Assembly (NCBI RefSeq): GCF_000003855.2
Contig: NW_003101671.1
Span: forward strand, 153,875-217,874
From: Blastomyces gilchristii SLH14081
Lineage: Eukaryota; Ascomycota; Eurotiomycetes; Onygenales; Ajellomycetaceae
Length of the DNA stretch: 64,000 nucleotides
Reading direction: 5' to 3'
Under the pieces are notes generated by a model, which made no database searches, was not told the origin of the DNA, and worked only from the letters and a program-made list of their open reading frames with translations. The position numbers were made by a program, and so were the translations under genes. This document shows positions 35,269-47,199 of the stretch, one piece after another; position 1 is the first letter of the stretch; each line of letters starts with the position of its first letter.

Positions 35269-38200
35269 CTATATCTGATTGATTTCCTTCTCTTCATATT
35301 CAGATAATTCTGAATTTAGCCATTTTCTTATAGCTGCTTGAGTTTCTGATAGAAAGTCTATTAAGTATTTAATTCCTGTCTCAGTTGAGAATAAGAATCT
35401 CATATTTAATTGATTTAGATCATACTTCTCTTTCAATCTGGCTCTGAGACTATTGTATAATGCACAGTGTATTACAATATACTCAGGATTCTCATTTATA
35501 TTGCAGAATGAGCATTCTATTGAGTCAAATCTATCATCAAATCTTTGTATATAAGATTTGAAATAGCCATGTCCTAGTTTCAGCTGTATTATAGATGAGA
35601 ATATTTTCTTTTTACATTTAATTAAACAAGATTTTCACTTGGGTTTTGTTTCAAATCTTGAATAATGTATACTCTTCTTTTATTTCTGTCAGCTTTCATT
35701 TCACTTGTCTAAACAAGATTCTTTTATTTTTCTCTTTATAAAAGACCAGGACATAATTTTTTGAATAGATCTGCTTAATTCTGCACTCTTTTTTACAGCT
35801 GAATCAGCCAATTCATTGTCATGAATATTCATATGAGCAGGAACTTAGTGCAGATGAATTATCAGCTTTGATATTCTTCTCTTTTGAATTTTTAAAACAG
35901 AGTTTAAGATTAGTTCAAGATTTATTTAATCATTATGAATCTGACTATTTCTAAGTCTTTTTAAAGCAGCTTGACTATCAGAGAATATTCATATCTCTTT
36001 CAAACAATTTCCTCTTTTATAAGATTTTATTTCAATGAGTTTGAAAGCTTTCACTATTACAAATAGTTCAGCATCAAAGACTTCACATTCAGGAGCCTAG
36101 ATTTCAGAAATCTGAGATAAAATTGATATTATCTTCAGTATAAGCAAGGCCTGGCCTAATCTATTCAAAGTTCTCATTTTTTGAGTCATCTGAATAAATC
36201 AGAATAGAGTCATTTATATTAATTGTAGAAATTCTCTTTAAATACTATTCATATTCTTCTCTTTTAATAGTTCACTTATTTGTAAGTCTATAAGAGATTC
36301 AAGCTTTTCTCTTCAGAGAGATAACTTCTCATGATCAACTTTTTCAATATTTAAAGAAGAAAATTGATTTTTAATCAGAGAGTATAGTCTGTACAGTTGA
36401 GAAGACATTTTCTTTGAAGAATTATTTTCATTTCAATCAAGAAATCTATTTCAATCCAGTTCATTTTCAGAGTTAATTAATAAAAATGAAGAAGAGACTC
36501 TTTCTCTGATTATATGATTTAAGCTCATCTTTACAACTCTCAGAGCATAGTTCATACAGGCCTTTTCAAATCTAATAGCAGAAGAAGGAATCAAAGCTTC
36601 AATTTTCATTACTTTAATAGGAGATGATTTGAATACTCTCAGAATTCTTCTCAAGACTCTGTTTTGCAGACTTTGAAAGAGTTCAGTAAAATTCTCTTAA
36701 TTATTTTATTAAACTTGAACTTTATAATCAGCTACTGATGTAATACAGGCTATATATAACTGTCTCATAGTCTGGAAGAATAGACCTCTCTCTGTATTTG
36801 ATAGTCTGATTATGTTGTTCAATAGTCTTTCTGCCTTGACAGTTCTTTGTTGAATGTAATATTTAAAATTCAACTTGGAGTTTAATTATACTTCTAATCA
36901 TTTGATATTTACACTGGGTTTAATCTCTCTATTTAAAAGAGTTAGAGATAGTTCTTTCTCATTGAATCTAGAAAAGAAATGAATTAACTCAGTTTTATTC
37001 ATATCAAATTGAATTTAATTGATATCTGCTCTAACAAAGATTTTCTTTGCAGTTTCTTCAATTACTTTCAAATTCTCTTTGATAGTTTTTGAGCTGTAGA
37101 TTAGACCAATATCATTCATATAACTTGAAGATCACACTATTCTCATATTTCTATTTTTGAATAGATATGCAGTGTATATTGCAAATAAAATGAGTGAGAT
37201 TGAAGATTTCTATGATACTTCTATTTTTATCTCAGTCTTGTCTTATTTTATTTCATCAAAGAAGAGTTATATACTTCTTTTAGATAATAAATAGTTAACT
37301 CATTTTATTAGAGAAAGTGGCAGTTTTAATATCTTCAATATCTGAATTAACTTTGACTTTGAAACATAAATAAATGCTTCTTTTATATCAATAAAAACTG
37401 CAGTTGAGACCAGGCTCTCATGCTTTGCTATTTGAATATTATAAATAACTGAGAGAACAGTGTTAATTACAGAACACTGTTTTCTATCTCTCATTTATTC
37501 ACTGAATAAAAGAGAATCATCTATAGAGCTTATAAAAGATAGTTAAGTAGCTATTATCTTTTCTAAAATCTTTCTAGGCAGTTCAATAGAGATATTACTT
37601 TATATAACTTAGAAATTAAAGTTTTTCTATTAGGCTTTGTAAGAATCACTTCAGTGGCTTCTCTTCAGCATTCAGAATAATATTCATTTTTCAAGAGATT
37701 GAAAAAGAGCTCAAAATATTCATTCTTTAAGTAGGAATATGTATTTTGAATAATTAAGTGATTAATTGAATCAGGATCTGCAGCAGTTTTAACAGAACTT
37801 GAGAAGATAGCTGACTCTAATTCATCTTATGTAAGATCAGGCCATTTCCAGTCATTTTCATCAATATAGTTGAGAAGTGATATATTCTCTTTCTCTGAAT
37901 CTGAATCTGAATCTGGTGAGTTCTGAAAGAGAATTCTCATGAAAGCTTGACATTTTTCCTCAAAAGAGTTTACTGTATATGATTTATTCTGAAACTCATA
38001 TTCTAAGGCTGGAAGTTTTGCTACACTTCTTGTTTTAGTATAGTTAAAAGCTTTAAAAACTTTCTTCTCTTGTGCTTCTTGAAGAAATTTATTTCAGCAG
38101 TCTGTTTTAGCTCTTTTAATATCTGAAAAATATTCATTTCTGACAGCTTTGAACTCTTTATCAGATATTACATCATTCTTTCAATCTCTTCTAACAGTAG

Positions 38201-39230
38201 CTAATTCTTTTCTTTTAGATGAGATATTCTTATTTCATCAAGATTTTAAATACTCAGAAGATTTTCTCTTTGAAATATTATCTCTAACACTTGTTAGAAT
38301 AATAGATGTAATAAGCTTCACTCTATTCTCAAGTATTTCATTTAAGATATCTTGATCAGAATTTCAATATAGCTCATTCTGTCTTTCAGATTTTAACAGT
38401 TTTATACTTTCTTCAACTGCTTTCTAATCAGCTTTTTCAAAGTTATACTGATTAGAGAGAAGAGAATTTTCACTCATTTATTTTTCACTCAGTTCAATAT
38501 CAAATTGAATAATCTCATGACCTGATTCTGATGTCTCATTTGAATCAATAAACCAGTTTATAAGTCTTCTTTTCATTAGATTTTATAATATGAAGATTAG
38601 ATCTATAATAAACTTCTGTTTCATCTCTTTTCTAAAGAATGTTTGTTGATCAGACTTATTAACCAAATCTATTGAATACTCAAAGATTCATTCAATCAGA
38701 TTATCAGCTTTCACTGCTCTCTTGCATTCTGAATTTCATCAGAGATGATGTGCATTGAAGTCTTCTACAATTATAGAGTTTCTTGATAAAGTTATATTCA
38801 GAAATTCTCTATTAATTGTTCAGATATTGTTATATTTCTTCAATGACTTTTCATTATAAATATTTATAAGCTGTATAGTATCAAACTCATTTTCTTTATC
38901 TATAATATCACTCACCAGAATATCAGGGTCAGACATGATATCAAATCTTAGATTAAATTGATATCTTGATCTCTTTCTTTCATAGATCACTACTCTTGAC
39001 TTTATCTCAGACTTTTGAGATAAAAAGCAGTAGTAGCTGAAATGAGAAATAACATATTTTTACTCAGCATCAAAATTCAGCTTCTGAAGCAGTATAAAAT
39101 CAACTTTTTATTCAAATATAATTTGAAGACAAGAATAAATATAATTTGAGTTTCTATTCACATTATTTTGAATAAATGTGATTTTTGAAGAGTTTTTAAA
39201 CTTTTTTTATTATTTTTGTTGTATATTTAT
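35269..39230 (-). pseudogene. LINE C ORF2: endonuclease, RT, RNase H
   Basis: Same domains as LINE B ORF2 in mirrored order. The start codon is ATA instead of ATG (39228-39230, G to A) and the length is not a multiple of three, so there is at least one indel. Open pieces remain: 36451-36654 (after RT) and 37300-37494 (start of RT palm, D-R-K-Q-C-S...A-V-F-I-D-I-K-E-A-F). The RT active site lies near 37110-37122, read as Y-M-N-D. Confidence 0.85.
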
Positions 39231-39253
39231 ACTAAAAGAGAGTAGAGTAGAAT

Positions 39254-40874
39254 CTAATCACTATTATCAGATAGTAGATTATAACTGTTCTGAAAAGTAG
39301 AAATCTCAACTGCTTACATTATATCTAGTTTATCATCAGAGTCATTTCTCAATTCTCTAATCTTAACAGAAGTTTGAGAATTCAAATTCTATTTACATTT
39401 AACTGAAGAATTGAAGTTTGAAGACTTAGATAGTTAAGAGTTTCTTCTTTTTAAGCTTACAGTTGTGAGTTTACTGGCTTGACTATTCTCTTCAGTTCTA
39501 GATTTACTCTGAGCTTCATCTTTTCTTCAGTTCTTTTGAGTTCTTGAAGTAAACATATATTCTTTTGAGCTAGATGCATGTTTTGCTTTATAATTAGAGT
39601 ATTTAAGCAGAGTGTATTAACATATTTCATCTCTTTTTAAGTATATTTCATATTTATACTCACTAGTTTTATGATCTCTGATACAGAATGCACATTTTGA
39701 GTCTCTGAAATAGAAGATTGTAAAGTATCTATATCTTTAACAGTTTAAATACTGTGTTTGAGCTTTGAGATTCATTCTTGAGTCTTTTGTATTCATGAAC
39801 TCTCATTTTCAAACCTGCTACTCTTACTTCAGAGATCTTTGACTATTCAATTGTCTTTATATATACTAGAACAGAGGCATTTCTTCTACTTTGTCTGAAC
39901 TTAATTGAATTTAGTCATACAGGCTCTTTTCTCAGTTGAATAGAGTTGTATTCTTTTAATTCATTTTTGAGAAGTAGTATTTCTTCTTCACAGTCAAAAA
40001 TTTCAACTGAAATATTATAAAGAATGAATTTGTCTCACTTTTCATCTCTCTCAGATAGAATTGTTGTGTTTAACAAAGATTCTACTGCTGATTTTCAGAG
40101 ATTCTCATTCTGAATAAGAAATTCTGCACTGAATTCAGACATTGTGATCAGAATGATGAAGTTTTTAAAGAAGAATGACTCAATTGAAGCTATAACTGAT
40201 TTTTGAACTTTAATATCAGTCATTAACTGAGAAAAGAACTGCTGATTGATTTCATTTCTAATTCTGAAAATAAGGTTTGAGTTTAGCTTATTTCTCTGTA
40301 ATATGTTCTGATTTGAGACTTTGAGAATAAGTCTTCTATTTCTGGAGATTTGAAGATTTTTCTCTTTTTACATTTTTTTCTTCACTCTTCTATCACTAGA
40401 AGTATGAGCAGTATTCTTCTCAGTTTTCTCAGAATTTTGAGCAGGTTTTGAGATAGCAGATTTAGAGATAGCAGGTTTAGAGATAGTAGATTTATCTGCT
40501 TGAGCATATATTTTCTTCTGATTTAAAGAAGAAGAAGAAGAAGAAGTAGAAAAGAAAGAAGAGCAAACTGAAGAGTCAGTGATTGTATTAGAAATTTTCA
40601 AAGTTTTTTAAACTATGTTTGAAATTCCAAGTTTGAACTTGATCACTTTCTGTAGTTGTCTAACCTGAGTATGAAGAATTAACAGAATCTTTTCATTCAT
40701 CTCACTTAGACACTGCTTTTCAAGAATTTTACTTGCTTTTTCAAGTTTCTGTATTTCAAGAACTTGTTATTTCTCTATTTCTTCTTTCTTTCTTCTCTTC
40801 AGAATTTCAATCTCAGGAATAGTATTTGAGAAAGTATCTTTTTTCATATGAACTGAGTGTACTTTTGAACTCAT
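39254..40874 (-). pseudogene. LINE C ORF1
   Basis: Starts at ATG 40874 (M-S-S-K-V-H-S) as in LINE E and ends with TAG at 39254. The N-terminus is Lys/Glu-rich and likely coiled-coil (about 40850-40690), followed by a Ser-rich stretch and a 15-bp repeat block at 40440-40500, a middle domain, then zinc knuckles about 39730-39540 in which several Cys are now Tyr. The length is not a multiple of three, so indels are present; repeat-number change in the 15-bp block alone would keep the frame. Confidence 0.82.
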
Positions 40875-40877
40875 TAT

Positions 40878-41030
40878 TCTTACTCAATGAAAAGTTGATC
40901 AGACTAATTCAATTAAGATATTTATTATACTCTTTTGAATTGAAAAGTTGATCAGACTGTTTCAATTAAGAGGTTTCTAAGTCTGTTTTCAGTTGAAAAG
41001 TTAGTCAGACTATTTCAAAAGAAGAATAAC
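40878..41030 (-). repeat. LINE C 5' UTR tandem monomers
   Basis: Three copies, about 53 bp apart, of a unit containing AGTCTGAYCAACTTTTCAAT on the minus strand, ending just before ORF1. Same arrangement in LINE E (62764-62892). Tandem 5' UTR monomers act as promoter units in some LINEs; here that is inference. Confidence 0.75.
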
Positions 41031-41924
41031 AGACTTTTATGTATAAAACACCTGATTTTTTTCACACTAGTTCAGTAACTAGGTTAGATTTTTGAAGAGA
41101 ATCTAATAAACTAAAATTGATTTTTAAGATAAATCAATAAAATCTTTACAATCTCTTTCTTGGAATACAGTGAGAAAAAGTATGATATCAATTGATAGTA
41201 AATCAGATAATATGACAGTTTTTGAGAGAAAAACTGACAAAAAATAAATCAATTTTTTGCAGAGAAATTGATTAAAACTATTTAATTTTATTCTAAATTA
41301 TTCAATTCTTCTCACACAACAAGTATGCAACTCAAATCAGTTAATAAAGAGTATAAAAAAGAATTAAGTATTAATAAAAGCTCTTCAGTCACTGAAAAAG
41401 TAATTCTTACTTAAAAGAATATGAAATTATGATAGAAAATAACTCTGTTTTTAATTCTTTGTAAGAATATTGTATAAAACTCAGAGAAAAATATCTTACT
41501 TTTTCAAGAGAAGTAAAAAACTATTTCTAAAATCTTTTTTTTACATTAACTGCTGCAGAAGAATGAGATAGAAACTGCTAAGATTTACACTACTGTATAC
41601 TCTCTATCAAGACTTTCTCTCTTCAGAGTCTTGATATTATAGAGAATATAAGTCTGTTTCTATATAATAATGTAAATATTATCAGCAGGATGTAGAGAAA
41701 CTGATTATTTATATCTTAAAATAGAAGACTTTGTCAATGATTATATCAATATAGAGTTAATTCTCAAATTCAATAGAAATCTAGTGTTGCTGTTCTCAAT
41801 TCCTTGCAGAATCTATTGAATATTGAGATATTAAAACTAGATTTAATATATCTCACTGTGCAGGGATCAAAGGCTCAGTCAGACCTTGAAGTATACTGAT
41901 TTTATAGTTGTTGTGTCTGCCAAT

Positions 41925-42185
41925 TATGTATTGAGTACAGTTGCTGAGGTATCTTTTTGTACTTTTCTGTCGGGGATGGGCCAGATTGAGAGAGGTGGTA
42001 CAAGGGTGAGACTTGGCATTGATGTCTAGATACACTGAAGACAGACCACAGAGGTTGCACTTCAGAAGTGGCTGTTGATTATGTGCTTGATATTATTGCC
42101 GAGGTATCTTTTTGTATTTTTCTGCCGGGGATCGGCCAGATTAGGAAGGGCGGTACGAGGGTGGGACTTGGCGTTGGTGTTTTGG
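41925..42185 (-). repeat. Duplicated block in LINE C 5' UTR
   Basis: The stretch gaggtatctttttgta...cagattgagag...ggcattg (about 41945-42025) recurs at about 42100-42180, with about 75 bp of other sequence between. LINE F (5666-6216) has one copy. The left repeat is partly mutated, the right one unmutated. Confidence 0.75.
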
Positions 42186-42548
42186 AACATCAAAGATGGA
42201 CAGGGTTTTCGCGGAGGTCGCTCCTCAGATATCTCCACAACTACAGATCGGGGATCTTCCAAAATCGAGAAGATTGGTGCATATGACTAGGTCTCTTCAC
42301 CTTACAATTTGTATGACACTTTGGCCCGGGGTTGTGGTGTGATAGGGGAGAATGGGGGATAATCCCACACAGGAGTTTCGAACAACGTCCGGTTCACATT
42401 TGGCTGGATAACTCCACCACCACACAGGGTATGCGGTCGGCGATGGGGTCAGAATGCTCGTATGATTGAGGGCTTTTCGATGGATCTATCGGCGGGTTCT
42501 TATTCGAAAAATCGAGCGAGTTCGTGTTCAAGTCATGGTTTCATTTTG

Positions 42549-43409
42549 AAGAAGCTCAGATGCTTAAGTAATACAGAGTAAGAGTTTCAGAGTAAGAGTA
42601 TCAGAGCTTCAAGTGTTGATGAATTTTATCAAGACTTAGAAGATTCTCTTTACTCATTTGTAAAAGAAGATAAAAGTGTAAGTCTTCAAGATAAAAAAAC
42701 ATCTCAGAATAACTAATCTTAAAAAGAAGAGATTAGTTAGAACTGCTATTAAAAGTATTACAGAGACAAGTCACTGACTGAAGAGAATGTCACTTTACTT
42801 AGAGTAAATAACTGAGATACTTTGTAAATTGATAAGTTGATACTTTATTATATATCTCTTATACTCTTCTTTCAGTAATCAGAAGATGTTTGAGTCAGTT
42901 ATTCTGATAATATGAATAAAACACTTAAAGATGCTATTCTAATATTTGATTTTATTGTTCAGTCTGATTATCTGTCTGAGAATAAAATACAGTGCTGAGA
43001 AGATATCTTATTATAAGATAATAGTAAAAGACTGATTAATATTTACTGATGAAGAGAGATTCTTTATCTATTATCAATGATTTTGAAGCGCTGTGATCAT
43101 AAATGATGATATCTAGAAACAGAATAGTTAATTCAGAGACTTTAATATTCTTATAAGTAGAGATATATTTTGTCATCTTTGTAAAATGATTAACAATGAC
43201 TAAAGTTGAATCATATTCTTTGACTCTTGTTAACTTCAGCAGATCAACTATGAAATTCATTGATAGATTCTGTTATAAGCTCTTTAAAATAGGCAGTGAT
43301 GCTAAGTTAGCATTGCTAACTTACTGTATTACTTATACTGCAGAATCTTTATTCTTTGACAGATATTATAAGTCTCAATATACACTTTGACATCTGCTCA
43401 GAGCTTGTG
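42549..43409 (-). mobile_element. Gypsy-1b fragment, integrase part
   Basis: Reverse complement of Gypsy-1a 18530-18920 and 20380-20460, and so internally deleted relative to it. It contains a partial integrase core on the minus strand (43036-43260 open: M-N-F-I-V-D-L-L-K-L, L-V-I-V-N-H-F-T-K with first catalytic Asp now Asn, L-I-I-D). Left border is the LINE C TSD copy; right border is LINE D. Confidence 0.75.
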
Positions 43410-46400
43410 TTATTATTATTATTATTCTTCTTTAATTATAGATGTATGCAGTCAGAGACTATAATATCTACCTGAGAACTTTTAGTTCTCAGAGTTTTTC
43501 TAATATCTATAGAGTTAACTATTATACATTTATCAATTTCAGATATGCAAAATCAGAAAATTTCAGCTCAGAATATAAAAACTCTTTACAAATTGCAGTA
43601 TTTTAACACATTCGGATACTTTGAAATCATTTGAAAATATCATGACAAAGGAAAAGAGAACAAAGTCTTAAAGATAGACACATTAAATAAGTAGACAGAA
43701 AAGAACAGAAAAGAAAAAGTAAAGTAAAGAGAGACTATAATAAAATAATATTATTAAAAGATAGTGTATAGCTGTTTTAACAGACTATATCTGATTAATT
43801 TTTCCCTCTTTATATTCAGATATTTCTGAATTTAATCATTTTCTTATAGCTGCTTGAGTTTCTGATAGAAAGTCTATTAAGTATTTGATTTCTGTCTCAG
43901 TTGAGAATAAGAACTATATATTTAATTAATTTAATCATACTTCTCTTTCAATCTGGCTCTGAGACTATTGTATAATACACAGTGTATTACAATATACTCA
44001 GGATTTTCATTTGCATTGCAAAATGAGTATTCTATTGAATCAAATCTATCATCAAATCTTTGTATATAAGATTTGAAATAATTACATTCTAGTTTCTGCT
44101 GAATTATAGATGATAATATTTTCTTTTTACATTTAATTAAACAAGATTTTTACTTGAGTTTTGTTTTAAATTTTAAATAATATATACTCTTCTTTTATTT
44201 CTATCAGCTTTTATTTCATTTATCTAAATAAGAGTCTTTCATCTTTCTCTTAATAAAAGCTCAGAACACTGTTTTTTGAATAGATCTGCTTAATTCTGCA
44301 CTCTTTTTTATAGGTGAATCAGTCAATTCATTGTCATGATTATTTATATGAGCAGAAACTTAGTGCAGATGAATTATCAGTTTTGATATTCTTATCTTTT
44401 AAATTTTCAAAATAGAATTTAAAATCAGTTTAAGATTCATATGATTATAATGAATCTGACTATTTCTAAATCTTTTTAAAGCAGCTTGATTTTCAGAGAA
44501 TATCTATATCTCTTTCAAACTATTTTCACTTTTATGAGATTTTATTTCAGTAAGTTTGAAAGCTTTCACTATTACAAATAGTTCAGCATCAAAGACTTCA
44601 GATTCACAGCCTAAATTCCAGAAATCTGAGATAAAATTGATATTATCTTCAGTATAAGCAATGTCTGCACCTAATCTATTCAAATTCTCATTTTTTGAGT
44701 CATCTGAGTAAATCAGAATACAGTCTTTTATATTGATTGTAGAGATCTTCTTTAAATACTGTTCATATTTTCTCTCTTTAGATAGTTCACTTATTTACAA
44801 GTCTATGAGAGATTCTAGCTTTTCTCTTCAGAGACATATCTTCGCATGATCAACTTTCTCAATATTTAATAAAGAAAATTGATTTTTGATCAGTGAATAT
44901 AGTCTGTATAGTTAAGAAAGTATTTTCTTTAAAGAATTATTGTCATTGTAATCAGGAAATCTATTTTAATTCAGTTCATTTTCTAAGTTAATTGACAAAA
45001 ATAAAGAAGAGACTCTTTCTCTGATTATATGATTTAAGCTCATCTTTATAACTCTCAGAGTATAGTTTATGTAGGTCTTTTCAAATCTAATAGCAGAAGA
45101 AGCAATTGAAGCTTCAATTTTCATTACTTTAATAAAAGATAATTTAAATACTTTATGAATTCTTCTTAAAGCTCTGTTTTGCAGACTTTGAAAGAGTTTA
45201 GTGAAATTTTCTTGATTATTCTATCAAACTTAAACCTTATAATCAGCTACTGAGATGATACAGACTATGTATAACTATTCTATAGTCTGAAAGAATAGAT
45301 CTCTCTCTGTATTTAATAGTCTGATTACACTATTCAATAGTCTTTCTATCTTGATAGTTCTTTGTTAAATATAATATTTAAAATTCAACTTGAAGTTTAA
45401 TTATACTTCTAATCATTTGATATTCAAACTGGGTTGAATCTCTTTATTCAAAAGTGTTAGACATAGTTTTTTTTCATTGAATCTAGAAAAGAAATGAATG
45501 AACTCAGTTTTATTTATATTAAATTGTATTTAATTGATATCTGCTTTAATAAAGATTTTCTTTACTACTTTTTCAATCACTTCTATATTCTCTTTGATTA
45601 TTTTTAAACTGTTGACTAGATTAATATTATTCACATTGCTTGAAGATCTCACTATTTTCATATCTCTATTCTTACATAGATCTACAGTGTATATTACAAA
45701 TAAAATAAGTGAGATTGAAGATTCTTACAATACTTTTATTTTTATCTCAGTCTTATCTTATTTCATTTTATCAAAGAATAGTTGTATAATTTTTTTAGAT
45801 ATAAAATAGTGAACTTATTTTATTAAAGAAACTGATAGTTTTAATATCTTCAAAGTCTCAATCATCTTTAACTTTGAAACATGATTAAATGCATCTTTTA
45901 TATTAATAATAACTACAGTTAAGACCAGATCTTCATACTTTACTATTTAATTATTATGAATAACTAAGAGAACAGTGTCAATTGCAGAGCATTGTTTTCT
46001 ATCTCTTATTTATTCATTAAATAGAAGAGAATTACTAATAGAGCTTATAAAACATAGTCTAGTAGCTATTATCTTTTCTAAAATCTTTTTCAAACAGTTC
46101 AATAAAGATATTACTCTATATAACTTAGAAAATAAAGCTTTTCTATTAGATTTTGTAAGAATCACTTCAGTAGCTTCTGTTCAGCATTCAGAATGATAAT
46201 CATTGATTAAAAGATTAAAAAAGAGCTTAAAATATTCATTCTTTAAGTAGAAATATGTATTTTGAATAATTAAGTGATTAATGGAATCAGGCTCTACAGC
46301 AGTTTTAATTGAACTTGAGAAGATAGCTGACTCTAGTTCATCTTATTTAAGTTCAGATTATTTTCAGTCATTTTTATCACTATAGTTATGAAGTAATATA

Positions 46401-46894
46401 TTCTCTTTCTCTGAATCTGAATCTGATGAGTTTTGAAAGAGAATTCTCATGAAAGCTTGATATTTTTTCTCAACAGAATTTGCTGTATATAATTCATTCT
46501 GAAACTTATATTCTAAGACTGAAAGTTTTACTACACTTCTTGTTTTAGTATATTTAAAGGCTTTAAATACTTTTTATTTTTATGCTTTTTCAAGAAATTT
46601 GTTTTAGTACTCTGTTTTAACTCTTTGAATATCTGAAAAATATTCATTTCTGATGACTTTGAACTCTATATTAGATAGTACATCATTCTTTCAATCTCTT
46701 CTAACAGTGACTGATTATTTTCTTTTAGATGTGATATTCTCATTTCATTAAAATTTGAAATACTCAGAAGGCTTCTTCTTTGAAATATTATCTCTAATTC
46801 TTATTAGAATAATAGATGTAATCAGCTTTACCCTACTCTCAAGTATTTCATGTGAGATATTTTAACTGAGATTTCAATAGAGCTTACTCTGCTT
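43410..46894 (-). mobile_element. LINE D, main part (3' UTR and most of ORF2)
   Basis: Tad-like LINE on the minus strand. The tail (TTA)n at 43410 abuts the Gypsy-1b fragment. The 3' hairpin is at 43471-43492. It is cut at 46894 by Gypsy-2b and resumes at 55489-55689; cut there by Gypsy-3b. The rest, including ORF1, is outside the window or lost. It is more strongly mutated than LINE A. Confidence 0.88.
43785..46894 (-). pseudogene. LINE D ORF2 (RT, RNase H)
   Basis: Aligns with LINE A ORF2 from the region after the endonuclease to the stop (TAG, 43785). RT palm about 46000-45580 (S-A-I-D-T-V-L...), RNase H about 44720-44290. Many TGA/TAA. Short open stretches on the plus strand across it (45534-45809, 45975-46196) are shadows. 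Confidence 0.8.
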
Positions 46895-47061
46895 TGTGAT
46901 TCGGAAGAACGTACGACCGTCGGATAATAACGCGGCCGCTTCCGAACTTGCTTACGAATGTAAAGAGGCCATAGCAGCCACTAATTAATTTAGTATATAA
47001 TATATAAGAAGCCGGCATACATCTGTAATCATACACTGACTCAAGCAATCTTTGAATCACA
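46895..47061 (+). repeat. Gypsy-2b 5' LTR (167 bp)
   Basis: TGTGATTCGG...TGAATCACA. The outer 90 bp keep CGTACGACCGTCGG and CGCGGCCGC; the inner 60 bp are mutated. TATATAAG (47001-47008) is the likely TATA box. Confidence 0.92.
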
Positions 47062-47199
47062 TCTAATAGCATGTCTAAAAACTGATGAGAAGTGTAGGCT
47101 TCTTCAGAGTGTGATAATTTCATCTATAAAGTGATTTATAGTTATCATGTCAGTGTGGTTCTAGAATGTCTCAAAAGATAGTGTATGAAGAGTGATGAG

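Larger units (their letters stand above)
34899..42548 (-). mobile_element. LINE C, near full-length Tad-like LINE (7.65 kb)
   Basis: 13-bp TSD AAGAAGCTCAGAT (34886-34898, 42549-42561). Order on the minus strand: 5' UTR about 42548-40875 with a duplicated block and three tandem monomers, ORF1 40874-39254, ORF2 39230-35269, 3' UTR with hairpin (34957-34977) and tail (TTATT)n at 34899. The outer 450 bp at the 5' end are nearly unmutated; ORF1/ORF2 are mutated. The longest copy here and the best reference for the family. Confidence 0.92.

Noticed and set aside
42062..42290. Three overlapping open frames of 66-72 codons on both strands in GC-rich sequence, suggesting a real gene
   Set aside because: The stretch is the unmutated 5' UTR of LINE C, shared with LINE F (mutated) and LINE B. 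No conserved reading frame between the copies.
45534..46196. Open frames of 73-91 codons on the plus strand in LINE D
   Set aside because: Shadows of the ORF2 frame on the minus strand; the equivalent stretch in LINE A (8937-9158) shows the same by shared descent.
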